Positions 8,519 through 16,846 of a stretch of DNA of 64,000 nucleotides are shown in pieces. Each line of letters starts with the position of its first letter. Position 1 is the first letter of the stretch. The DNA comes from Deltaproteobacteria bacterium (GTDB lineage: Bacteria > Myxococcota_A > Polyangia > Polyangiales > JADJMO01). Made by a program: the position numbers and the translations under genes. The notes beneath the pieces are model-generated. The model saw nothing but the letters and a program-made list of their open reading frames with translations, did no database searches and was not told where the DNA came from. The stretch spans positions 1 through 64,000 of the forward strand of contig JACPFM010000109.1 of NCBI GenBank assembly GCA_016182965.1, in the 5' to 3' direction.

Positions 8519-9517
8519 TCAGACGCCTCCGCCGTGCGTCTCGACGACGGTGATCGGCGCGCGCTTGATGACACAGGTGGCCTCGGCCGTCGCGTTCGGC
8601 TCGACCGACTTGCCGCCGAGCGAGCGGATGCCTTTGAGCACCTGATCGTCGATCTGCTTGTAGACGCGCGCGACGCCCGGGTAGGTCGCCGGCGTCAGCT
8701 CCGCGCCGCCGATGTTGGTGACGCGGCGGACGGTGACCTGCGCCTGCTCGATCTGGTTGCCCGGGACGTTGACCGAGACGGTGACCTTGATGGTGCGCGA
8801 CTCGCCGGGCTGGACGTTGAAGCCGGCCGGGTTCTTCGCGTGCGGCGCACAGAAATCGGGGCCCATCGCCGCCTTGAGCTTGGCTTGGACGCTGAAGGTC
8901 TTCTCGTCGCCGGTGGTCGCGAGCTTGACGCACTGGCCGGTGGCCGCGTCGAACACGGTGCCGGCCGCGCAGGAGAAGGCGACGCAGGCGCCGTCCTTGA
9001 ACACGGTGCCGGTCGCGCAGGTGGACTCGTTGGGGACGCAGGCGCCGTCCTTGCCGTTGACGACGTACGTGTAGCCGGCCGGGCAGCCGACCGCCTGACC
9101 CTCCTTGAGGGTGACGCCGGCGCTGGCGGCGACCGCCTGATCGGAGGCGGCCTTGCTCTCGCAGACGCCAGTCTGCGCGTTGAGGATCTGGCCGGCCGGG
9201 CAGGTCATCGCGACGCACGCGCCGTTGGCGTAACGGTTGCCGGTGCCGCAGGAGGCGTTGGCGTCGGCCTCGGTGACGCAGGCGCCGCCGAGGGTGACGA
9301 AGCCCGCCTTGCACTCGCAGCCCTTGCCCTCGGCGAAGCTCGCGTTGTTCGGGCAGGTGTCGAGCAGGCACTTGTTGCTCTTCACGTTGCCGGCCGAATC
9401 CATCTCCTGGTAGCGCACCCAGCAATGCCCCTTGGGGCAGCCGCCGAGGGCGGAGGCGAGACCGAGCAACGAGACGACCCCAGAGAGACGGTAGGCCAGA
9501 CGGTAAGCGAGCGACAT
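8519..9517 (-). CDS. Cys-rich lipoprotein
   Basis: A 332-residue protein from ATG 9517 (AAAGG nine bases upstream). The N-terminus is a lipoprotein signal with lipobox SALGGC (Cys27). Residues about 28-195 contain many Cys in short repeats of the form C-x(n)-G-x-V-F-x-x-G-x-C (CATGTVFKDGAC, CAAGTVFDAATGQC), resembling small disulfide-bonded EGF/TIL-like modules. The C-terminal 130 residues lack Cys and look like a beta-sandwich (TIKVTVSVNVPGNQ, AQVTVRRVTNIGG). Function is unknown. It lies 172 bases upstream of the MYXO-CTERM gene on the same strand; a shared transcript is possible but not certain. Confidence 0.75.
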   Translation of the reverse strand: MSLAYRLAYRLSGVVSLLGLASALGGCPKGHCWVRYQEMDSAGNVKSNKCLLDTCPNNASFAEGKGCECKAGFVTLGGACVTEADANASCGTGNRYANGACVAMTCPAGQILNAQTGVCESKAASDQAVAASAGVTLKEGQAVGCPAGYTYVVNGKDGACVPNESTCATGTVFKDGACVAFSCAAGTVFDAATGQCVKLATTGDEKTFSVQAKLKAAMGPDFCAPHAKNPAGFNVQPGESRTIKVTVSVNVPGNQIEQAQVTVRRVTNIGGAELTPATYPGVARVYKQIDDQVLKGIRSLGGKSVEPNATAEATCVIKRAPITVVETHGGGV

Positions 9518-9667
9518 GGGCGAGCCTTTCGCGACGCCGATGGGACGACCGGGCGCCGCCTCCGATTCACGCGCTGTTACCACGGTGGGGGCGGCCCCGA
9601 AACCCGGCTCGATTTTTCCCGTGCGCGTACTAGGCTTGCCCGCGCCGCTTCCCGGGGGCCTTCCACG

Positions 9668-10240
9668 ATGTCCAGACCCGACGCCGCGCACTGGCTCCCT
9701 GCGATGGGCCTGGCGATGCTCCTCGCGATGCTCCTCGCGTCCGGGGGCGCGTCCGCCGCGCCGGCCAGCGCGCCGAGCACGGCGCCGAGCGGCGTCGCGC
9801 TCAAGCCCGCGAGCAGCGGCAGCGCCTCGGCCAAGCCCGCGCACCCGCAGGTGGTCGCGCAGCTGAAGGCGGCGCTCGCGCAGGTCGAGGCGGCCAACAA
9901 GGAGCTCGACGCCATCCGCGACGAGACCAAGAAGGCCAACGGCCAGCTCAAGGCCGCCAACTCGCTCATCCTCAAGGGCAAGCACCAGATCACCGAAGGT
10001 CAGAAGCTCCAGCGCCAGGGTCGCGATCTCCGCAAGCGCGGCCTCGAGACGGCCGGCAACGCGAAGATCGCCGCCGGCCAGAAGGCCATCGACGACGGCG
10101 CGCGCGACGTGAACCTCGGCGTCGCGCAGGTGAAGACCGCGCAGGCCACGCTCAACGCGCTGCACGGGCGCGCCATGAAGGCGCGCGATCAGCTCGAAGA
10201 CGGCAAGAAGAAGCTCAAGGCCGCCGAAGCGGCCATGTGA
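9668..10240 (+). CDS. Secreted coiled-coil protein
   Basis: A 190-residue protein from ATG 9668. The signal peptide is hydrophobic (AMGLAMLLAMLLAS) and ends about ASA (residue 30). After a Ser/Ala/Pro linker, residues 60-190 are almost entirely helical, with Lys, Glu, Gln and Ala, heptad spacing and repeats of the type GKHQITEGQKLQRQGRDLRK and GQKAIDDGARDVNLGVAQ, so a long periplasmic coiled coil is likely. No enzyme motif is present. It converges with the kelch gene with no bases between the two stop codons. Function is unknown. Confidence 0.7.
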   Translation: MSRPDAAHWLPAMGLAMLLAMLLASGGASAAPASAPSTAPSGVALKPASSGSASAKPAHPQVVAQLKAALAQVEAANKELDAIRDETKKANGQLKAANSLILKGKHQITEGQKLQRQGRDLRKRGLETAGNAKIAAGQKAIDDGARDVNLGVAQVKTAQATLNALHGRAMKARDQLEDGKKKLKAAEAAM

Positions 10241-12790
10241 TCAGCGCGCGCGACGGCGTCGCGCGAGCGCGCCGAGCGCCAGCCCTACGATCGCGAGGGC
10301 GGCCGCGCCTCCGCGGGGCGTGCGCGACGTCGCGCAGCCGCCGCCGTCGTCCTCGCTCGCGCCGGTCGGCTGCTCGCACTTGCCGGCGCCGCCGCACACG
10401 AAGCCGCCGGCGCAGTCGTCGCTCCGCACGCACGCGTCGGAGCAACGGCCGCTCGCCTGCACGCACCTGTACGGGTGGCAGGGGGTCTCCTTGCCGTCGG
10501 TGCCGACGCTCGCCGTCAGCTCGGCGTTGCATGCGCCGCCGCTCGCCGCGATGCACTTGCCCGACACGCAGATGGCGGCGTTCGCGCAGTCGCTCGGACC
10601 GGCGCACGACGTGCGACACCCGGTGTCGCTGCAGCCGTAGAGCGCGCAGTCGACCGCCGCGGGCTTCGTGCACGCGCCCTTGCCGTCGCAGGTGCCGGCC
10701 GCGGTGTAGCTCGAGACGTTGCACACGGCTGCTGCGCACGTCAGGCCGCTCGGGAGCACGCACGCGTCGACCGTCTTGCCGTCGCACACCTTGGCGCTGC
10801 ACGTGCCGGTGCCCGGATCGTCGCACAGCGGCCGCAGCCCGCGCGGCGCGCCGGTGACCGGAAGGCACTTGCCCGACGAGCTGCAGGCCTCGCACTGGCC
10901 GCCGCACGGCGTGTCGCAGCACACGCCGTCGACGCACGCGGCCGACGCGCAGTCGCCGGCGTCGGTGCACTTCTGACCGAGCCCGAGGGGCTGAAACAGC
11001 TCCGCCGACGCCAGCACCTCGTCCTTGTTCTGACCGCCGACCATCAGCACGCGGCCGTCGGCGAGCACCGTCGCGGTGTGATCCCACCGGCGCCGCGCGG
11101 GCGGGCTCGCGTTCACCCACCTCAGCGTCTTGGCGTGGCGGACGAGCGGCGCGGGGAACAACTTGAGCACCGAGCCGGAGCTGGGACCGGTCGGCACGAA
11201 GCCGCCGACCGAGAACACGTCGCCGCTCGCCAGCCGAACCATGCGCGGCGCGGCCCACAGATCGGGGAGCTCGCCGCCGAGGACGCTCTTGCCCGTCGCG
11301 ACGTCCATCAGCTCGCCGGAGTCGTCGCTGCCGCCGACGATCATGATCTGCTTGCCGTCGCCGAACAGCGACGCGGCGAGGAGCTGTTGCTCGAGGAGCG
11401 CGGCGCGCGCGCGGCGCATGGTGCCGAAGGTGCGCCACGTCGAGGAGGCTTCCTCGTAGACGACGACGTCGCTGCTCCGCTCGGTGCCGCACATGCCGGC
11501 GCACCCCGGCCTGCGTCCGCCGACGAAGAAGACCTTCTTGTCGCCCCCGACGACCACCGGGTTGGCGGGGAAGGGGGGCGCGCCCGCGGCGGCGAGCGCG
11601 GTGAACGTCTCGGTGTCGGCGCGGAACGAGAGCGGCGGCAGGAGGACGTCGGCCTCGCTCGTGCCGAAGCCACTGAGCGTCGAGAGGCCGCCCGCCACGA
11701 GCACCTTGCCGTCCGACAGAGTCGCCGAGGCGTGGAACGCGCGTCGCTGCGGCAGCGTGAGCGTCTTCCACGTCTTGGTCGCGGGATCGAAGATCTCCGC
11801 TGTCTGCGACACGGCGGTGGCGCTCGCGCCGCCGACGACCAAGACACGACCGTCGCTCAGCTTCGACGCGCTGTGGTACTGGCGCGCCTCGGCCATGACG
11901 CCGGCGGCGATCCACGCGTCGGTGGCCGGATCGTAGATCTCCGCGCTCGACAGCACCGTCGTCGCGTTGGAGCCGCCGACGACCAGCACCCGCCCGTCGG
12001 CGAGGAGCGTCGCCGTGTGGTTCTTGCGCGCGGCGCCCAGCGCCTCCGTGCTGGTCCACGCCGGATCGATGGCGATCGGCGCCGCGAGGCCCTCGACGTC
12101 GAACCGCGCGACCAGTGACCAGGTCGAGGCGTCGACCCGCGCGAGCTCGAGCGACGGCTCGCGACGGATACCGCGCGCGTCGACCGCGAAGATCGGCTCG
12201 CTGACCAGCGCCGCGCGGCCTCCCTCGCCGAGCACCTGGACTTGCCCTTCCGACAGGCGCAGCGCCTGCGACGTGCGGAGCGTCCAGCGCGCCGTCCTGG
12301 CGGCGTCGGGCGTGCGCGCGAGGCGGATCTCCTCGACGCGGTGCCTCTCGGCGACGAAGACGAGATCGAGCGAGTCGGAGGTGCGCGCGATCGCGGCGCC
12401 CTCGATCGCCGTCGTCGGCGCCGCGCCGACCTCGGCCCGCACCTCGAGCGAGGCGCCCTGCGTCGCGAGGTGGAGGAAGCCGTCGGCGCGCGCGGGCAGG
12501 CTGGCGGCCATCGGGCGCGCGCCCGCCGGCGACCACCCGCGCGACGCGCCGGGCGCGGGGACCCTCACCGTCCATCCCTGCTCGCCGCGCGAGAGCGCGC
12601 CGCCGCGGCCGAGGTGATCGGCGAACGCGGGGAACGCGCCGAGCGCGTCGATCACGTCGATCACCGAGCGCCCGTCGGTCGCGAGCGGGGAGGCGCTGGC
12701 GGCGCCGGCGTCGCAGCGCTCGCGATCGGGGGCGCTGCAGGAGAGCGCGAACAGAGAGACGACAAAAAGAAAACGCGACGCACCCCGCAT
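10241..12790 (-). CDS. Kelch-repeat, Cys-rich lipoprotein with MYXO-CTERM-like tail
   Basis: An 849-residue protein. ATG 12790 has GGGAGG nine bases upstream. The N-terminus has a lipobox (LFALSC). Residues about 250-560 contain kelch-type blades (HTATLLADGRVLVVGG, AEIYDPATDAW and variants), predicted to fold as a beta-propeller. The following 250 residues are packed with Cys pairs (CVDGVCCDTPCGGQCEAC). The end has GGGCATSR, a hydrophobic stretch (ALAIVGLALGAL) and ARRRRAR, so the protein carries both an N-terminal lipobox and a C-terminal sorting-type tail. It has a larger paralogue at 26247-29489. Probably a surface-exposed adhesive or structural protein; no substrate can be named. Confidence 0.85.
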   Translation of the reverse strand: MRGASRFLFVVSLFALSCSAPDRERCDAGAASASPLATDGRSVIDVIDALGAFPAFADHLGRGGALSRGEQGWTVRVPAPGASRGWSPAGARPMAASLPARADGFLHLATQGASLEVRAEVGAAPTTAIEGAAIARTSDSLDLVFVAERHRVEEIRLARTPDAARTARWTLRTSQALRLSEGQVQVLGEGGRAALVSEPIFAVDARGIRREPSLELARVDASTWSLVARFDVEGLAAPIAIDPAWTSTEALGAARKNHTATLLADGRVLVVGGSNATTVLSSAEIYDPATDAWIAAGVMAEARQYHSASKLSDGRVLVVGGASATAVSQTAEIFDPATKTWKTLTLPQRRAFHASATLSDGKVLVAGGLSTLSGFGTSEADVLLPPLSFRADTETFTALAAAGAPPFPANPVVVGGDKKVFFVGGRRPGCAGMCGTERSSDVVVYEEASSTWRTFGTMRRARAALLEQQLLAASLFGDGKQIMIVGGSDDSGELMDVATGKSVLGGELPDLWAAPRMVRLASGDVFSVGGFVPTGPSSGSVLKLFPAPLVRHAKTLRWVNASPPARRRWDHTATVLADGRVLMVGGQNKDEVLASAELFQPLGLGQKCTDAGDCASAACVDGVCCDTPCGGQCEACSSSGKCLPVTGAPRGLRPLCDDPGTGTCSAKVCDGKTVDACVLPSGLTCAAAVCNVSSYTAAGTCDGKGACTKPAAVDCALYGCSDTGCRTSCAGPSDCANAAICVSGKCIAASGGACNAELTASVGTDGKETPCHPYRCVQASGRCSDACVRSDDCAGGFVCGGAGKCEQPTGASEDDGGGCATSRTPRGGAAALAIVGLALGALARRRRAR

Positions 12791-12851
12791 CGAGCGACCT
12801 CCCACGGAGTCGAGCCTAGCAGACGAATCGCTGCTCCCCCGCCGGTGCCCC

Positions 12852-12934
12852 GTCGAAGGTCGAGGGTCGAAGGCCGAAGGTCGAAGGTCGATCTTCGAGC
12901 TGCTGATTCGACCTTTGACCTTCGACGTTCGACC
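12852..12934. repeat. TCGAAGGTCGA repeat cluster with inverted copies
   Basis: Several near copies of GGTCGAAGG occur head to tail on the plus strand (12852-12895), followed by complementary copies (TTCGACCTTTGACCTTCGAC, 12907-12926). The two halves could pair into a long hairpin. It lies in the gap between the kelch gene start and the end of the methyltransferase gene, so it may act as a transcript end for the latter. Related sequences occur at 19067-19098 and 57684-57741. Confidence 0.7.
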
Positions 12935-12986
12935 CGGTCCGCGCGTGCAGGCTGAGCGCAACCTGCTGCGACGGCGGGACGACGAG

Positions 12987-13907
12987 TCAGCCGCGGTGTC
13001 CGCGCGCGCAGCCGACGACGACGCTGAGCTCGAAGCCGCCCTCCGACCAGTACCGATCGATGGCGTCGCGCACGTACTGGAAGGCGATGCGGATCGACGA
13101 GTCGTCGAGCCCGAGGTTCATCTGCCACTCGGGCAGGAGCAGCAGCCGCGTGGTCGGATCTTCGAGGAAATCGCGCCCGCTCTGGAAGGGGATGCTCACC
13201 GCGCGGAAGTCGACGTCGACGTCGACGAAGCCGAGCGCCTCCATCTCCTCGGCGAGCGACTCCGGCGTGGGACGCAGCGCCACCGCGGCCTCGACGGCGT
13301 CGGAGACCTTCTTCTGATCGAACTTCGTCGCGTGCTCGCGCAGCAGATCGGCGAGCTCGCCGAACGAGCCGCGCAACGGCAGCGCGAGCAGGAGCTGGCC
13401 ACCGGGGACCAGCACGCGCGCGGCGTCCTTCACGAACAGGAGGCGACTCGCCGCGCGCCCCGGCGGGTGCAGCACCACGGCGTGGGTGAACGCCTGATCG
13501 GGCAGCGGCGCGGGGAAGCCCTCGAACAGGCGGTAGTCCGCCGACAGATCGGGGATCGCAGCGGCCTTCGCGCGCGCGAGCTCGAGCGCGGCGAGCGACG
13601 GATCGGTGCCGACGAGGCGCATGGGCCCGAGCTGCTCGACCAGCAGGCGCTCGGGGAAGCCGGTGCGGCAGCCGTAGTGCGCGACGATGGCGTCGCCCGG
13701 GTTGGACGGCGGCGAGACCATGTCGAGCAGCAGCTCGCCGAAGTGGCGGAGGTAGCGCGGGTTGACGAACGTCTCGAAGATCGCCGCGTCGCCCGGAGCG
13801 AGCGGCGAGACGACCGAGTGCTCGACCCGCTCGCGCGCGGCCACCACGTCGATGAAGCCGCCGGTGTTCGCGACGTCGTGCGCCGGGATGCGACCGCGCG
13901 AGGTCAC
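12987..13907 (-). CDS. Class I SAM-dependent methyltransferase
   Basis: A 306-residue protein starting GTG 13907. The Rossmann methyltransferase pattern is present: motif I region AIVAHYGCRTGFPERLL (residues about 72-88, with the usual Gly-rich loop slightly altered), an acidic end of strand 2 (LVGTDPSLAALELARAKA), a motif like HAVVLHPPGRAASR, and the post-motif strand RVLVPGGQLLLALPLRG. Substrate is unknown. Its GTG overlaps the stop of the upstream HEAT gene (GTGA), so the two are co-translated. The altered Gly loop makes loss of activity conceivable. Confidence 0.75.
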   Translation of the reverse strand: MTSRGRIPAHDVANTGGFIDVVAARERVEHSVVSPLAPGDAAIFETFVNPRYLRHFGELLLDMVSPPSNPGDAIVAHYGCRTGFPERLLVEQLGPMRLVGTDPSLAALELARAKAAAIPDLSADYRLFEGFPAPLPDQAFTHAVVLHPPGRAASRLLFVKDAARVLVPGGQLLLALPLRGSFGELADLLREHATKFDQKKVSDAVEAAVALRPTPESLAEEMEALGFVDVDVDFRAVSIPFQSGRDFLEDPTTRLLLLPEWQMNLGLDDSSIRIAFQYVRDAIDRYWSEGGFELSVVVGCARGHRG

Positions 13908-14698
13908 CTACGACGTCCTCCCCCTTCAGGGGCGCGCGGGTTGCGCGGTGGGGTGCGCGGTCCGCCCTGACCGGTGCGCGGCGGCGGCCCGCCCTTCGGC
14001 GCTCCCTGCGGGGCGTGCTGGTGGGGCGACGGCGCGCCCATGCCGGCGCCCTCCATGATCATCGCGATCGCCTCCTCGGCGAGCGTGCCGATGGAGGCCT
14101 GCGCGTCGGCCTCCTCCTCGTCGAGCTGCACGGTGCGCGGATCGCGGACCAGCCGCTTGAGCTCGACGATCGCGGCGTGATCGCCGAGCGCGGCGAGCGC
14201 CTCGATCGCGGCGGCGACCACCTCGGCGTCGCCATGCGCGAGGTAGCCGCGGAGGATCTTCGGCACGCCCGGCTCGCCGACCTCGGCGACCACGTAGGGC
14301 AGCTCGCGCAACGCCTGATTGTCGGCCTTCAATCGTTTGGCGGCGCGCTCGGTCGCCTCGGCGACCTCCTTGAACCGATCGAAGGCGAGATCCTGCAGCG
14401 CGCGACCCGCGGTGAAGCGGACCTCGGGCTCGTCGGAGCCGAGGAGATCGATGAGGAGATCGGCCGTCTCGGCGCCCTCGAGCTCGCCGAGCACCTCCGC
14501 CAGCGGGACGAGCGCGGCCGCGGCCTCGGGGCCCTCGCCGTGCCCGAGCCCCTCGAGCACCGCTTCGCGCAGCGCCTCGATGGCGGCCCCGCGCGAGGCC
14601 TGCGCGTCGTCGATCAGCTCGTCTTGCAGCCTTCGGACCTCTTCTTCGGCGCGCTGGAGCTTCTCGATCTTCGCCTGGATGTCACCGACGGATGCCAC
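13904..14698 (-). CDS. HEAT-repeat protein with N-terminal coiled coil
   Basis: A 264-residue cytoplasmic protein from GTG 14698. Residues 5-35 form a charged coiled coil (IQAKIEKLQRAEEEVRRLQDEL). Residues 60-190 contain paired helices typical of HEAT/PBS-lyase-like repeats (LIDLLGSDEPEVRFTAGRAL; YLAHGDAEVVAAAIEALAAL). The last 40 residues are Pro/Gly/Gln/Arg-rich and disordered. There is no signal peptide. HEAT repeats mediate protein contacts, so a scaffold role is likely. It is coupled to the methyltransferase gene by a GTGA overlap, which hints that the methyltransferase may be its partner. Confidence 0.75.
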   Translation of the reverse strand: MASVGDIQAKIEKLQRAEEEVRRLQDELIDDAQASRGAAIEALREAVLEGLGHGEGPEAAAALVPLAEVLGELEGAETADLLIDLLGSDEPEVRFTAGRALQDLAFDRFKEVAEATERAAKRLKADNQALRELPYVVAEVGEPGVPKILRGYLAHGDAEVVAAAIEALAALGDHAAIVELKRLVRDPRTVQLDEEEADAQASIGTLAEEAIAMIMEGAGMGAPSPHQHAPQGAPKGGPPPRTGQGGPRTPPRNPRAPEGGGRRR

Positions 14699-14741
14699 GA
14701 CTGCGCAGTATTCGCGGCGCAGAGAGGCGGCAAGGGCGCGG

Positions 14742-16694
14742 TCAGTCGTCTCCGGCGCTGGCGTCGATCCCGCCGCCGGAGTCGGCGTCGACCCCGCCGC
14801 CGGAGGTGGCGTAGATGACGACCACCTTGTTCTCGCGCACGCAGGCGATGCGGCCGCCGCCGTCGGCGATCGCGCACTCTCGGAGCGAGGGGTAGAGGCC
14901 CTCGAGCTCTTTCGTCCGCACCAGGCTGCTCGCGCCGCCCGCCGAGTCGTCGCGCCGCAGCACGCCGAAGCGGGTCGGCACGACGAGCCAGCTGCCGTTG
15001 GGGGAGCGCGGCGCGCCGAAGACGAACGGCCCCGACACCGGCGCGTTGGGCCCGGGCAACGTGCCGGTCGCGCGCGCGCCGCTCTCGGTGGTGACGGTCG
15101 CGGGGATCAGCACCGGCTCGTGCGCGACCAGCGCGTAGAGGCCCGAGGCTCCCCACGAAACCGGCACGGTGGGGAACGTCGCGCCGCCGCCGGCGCAGCG
15201 GTTCGGCGCCATCGGCGGGAGCATCGGCAGCGGCAGGAGCGCGGCGCCGGTCGGGACGTCGTGCCCGGCGACGCGCGCGGCGAGGTGGGGCGCGTCGCAC
15301 GGATCGAGGACCGACGACAGGCGCGCGTCCTTGCCGGGGAGCGCGACCTCCCACGGCCAGCTCGGCACGTCGTCGGCTTCCTTCTCGTCGAGGGTGACCG
15401 GGTCGACGCGGACCACCGCGGTGGTCGTGCGCACGAGGAGCTTGCCGGAGGGCTCGAAGGCGAGCGCGCCCCACGCGGGCGCGCCCTTCGAGGGGGTGTG
15501 CGGCGCGAGCTTCGCGTCCTTCGCCTCTCTGGAGGTGCCCCAGTGCGCGTGCGACGCGGCCTCGATCGCCTTGTCGATCTCGCTGCGGGTCTTGCCGGTG
15601 CGCGCCACCGAGGCGACCGAGAGCCGCTCGCGCGTGGCGGTCGCGGAGATCAGATCGTTGTTCGCGATCGCGGCCTTGACCTCGGCGAAGCCCGCGTCCT
15701 CGAGGGCCTTCGAGGCGCCGCACGAGACGCCGCGCTCGCTGCCGATCTCGAGCCACGGCGCGCCGCCCTCGGCGCAGATGGCGCCGTGGAGGATGCGCAG
15801 CCTTCGCACGAGCGCGATGGCCTGCACGGCCGAGCCCTTCTTGCCGGCGCGCGCCGCCGCCTGGCCGGCGAGGCCCTGCAAGGACCTCTCGGGATAGTTG
15901 CGATCGCGCGAGAGTCCGGCGGGGCGATCCCAGTAGGGCAGCTTCGCGGTGAGGCGATCGCCCGGCTCCCACGGCGAGCCGCCGCCCTCGACGCCGAGGA
16001 CGAAGGTCGGATCGTCGACGCCGTCGCCATCGGCGTCGGGCGCGTCGACCTCGAGCGTGAAGCCGAAGCCGGGCGGCGGCTCGGCGACGCGCGCGCTCCA
16101 GCGGATGGACGGCGTGGGCGCGAACGCGGCGAACACGAAGCGACGCGGCGTCGGCGCGCCCTCTCCGCACGCGGGGCGCAGATCGAGCGCGACGCTGTGC
16201 GGACCGACGAGGACGAGCATCGTCGGCGCGGGCTTCGCGACGCACGGGGCCGGCAGGGTGACGTCGGTGCCCGCGGTGGTGCCGGTCACCGCGCGCCCGG
16301 CGAGCACCTCCTTGCCGCCGGCGCCCTTGTAGTAGCGCAGCTCGCCGCCGCCGCCGCCCGCGGGTTGCGTCCACGCGACGACGTCCTTCTGGCCGTCGCC
16401 GTCGACGTCGCGCGCGATCGCCGCGACGATCGCGCTGCCGGCCGGGGCCTCGAACGCCAGCCCGTCGAGGTTGAAGCGGGCGGTGCCGGGCGGGGCGAGG
16501 GTCGCCTGCACCTTCTGGAAGCCGGCCTTGCCGCCGCCGTCGGGCGCCGCGTCGGCCGCGCTGACGTCGCCGTCGCGCGCAGCGACGGCGCCGGCGTCGT
16601 CGAGGAACGGCACGTAGGGCGTGCTCCTCCGGCAGGGGCCGGAGCACCCCCAGGGCAGGGTCAGAACCGCGGCGATGGCGAGTCCTGCGCGCAC
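14742..16694 (-). CDS. Large lipoprotein with calcium-loop-like repeats, unrecognised
   Basis: A 650-residue protein from GTG 16694. The lipobox is LPWGC (Cys17). Asp-rich loops resembling calcium-binding FG-GAP or dockerin-type loops occur at two places (DVDGDGQKDVVAW, DADGDGVDDPTFVLG), each inside beta-rich sequence, so part of it may be a propeller. There are several Cys. The C-terminus ends in an Asp/Ser/Gly repeat (GGVDADSGGGIDASAGDD). No catalytic motif was found. It is divergent from the Ser/Thr kinase gene, with a 152-base gap that must hold both promoters. Probably periplasmic or surface-associated; function unknown. Confidence 0.75.
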   Translation of the reverse strand: MRAGLAIAAVLTLPWGCSGPCRRSTPYVPFLDDAGAVAARDGDVSAADAAPDGGGKAGFQKVQATLAPPGTARFNLDGLAFEAPAGSAIVAAIARDVDGDGQKDVVAWTQPAGGGGGELRYYKGAGGKEVLAGRAVTGTTAGTDVTLPAPCVAKPAPTMLVLVGPHSVALDLRPACGEGAPTPRRFVFAAFAPTPSIRWSARVAEPPPGFGFTLEVDAPDADGDGVDDPTFVLGVEGGGSPWEPGDRLTAKLPYWDRPAGLSRDRNYPERSLQGLAGQAAARAGKKGSAVQAIALVRRLRILHGAICAEGGAPWLEIGSERGVSCGASKALEDAGFAEVKAAIANNDLISATATRERLSVASVARTGKTRSEIDKAIEAASHAHWGTSREAKDAKLAPHTPSKGAPAWGALAFEPSGKLLVRTTTAVVRVDPVTLDEKEADDVPSWPWEVALPGKDARLSSVLDPCDAPHLAARVAGHDVPTGAALLPLPMLPPMAPNRCAGGGATFPTVPVSWGASGLYALVAHEPVLIPATVTTESGARATGTLPGPNAPVSGPFVFGAPRSPNGSWLVVPTRFGVLRRDDSAGGASSLVRTKELEGLYPSLRECAIADGGGRIACVRENKVVVIYATSGGGVDADSGGGIDASAGDD

Positions 16695-16846
16695 GGGTCG
16701 CTTCTAGAGCAACGCGGCGCGGGCCGCTCCTGTTTCGCGCGCTCGAACCCGCCTGCCGGCGCTTCGTGATCCCACGCACGTTCGCGCCTCGGCCGCCGAC
16801 GGAAATCGCCCGCGCCGTCGCGGACATACGGTACGCTCCGCGCCGA

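Noticed and set aside
12987-13907. Specific methyltransferase such as UbiE or a tRNA methyltransferase
   Set aside because: Only generic class I motifs are visible and the Gly loop is altered, so the substrate cannot be named.
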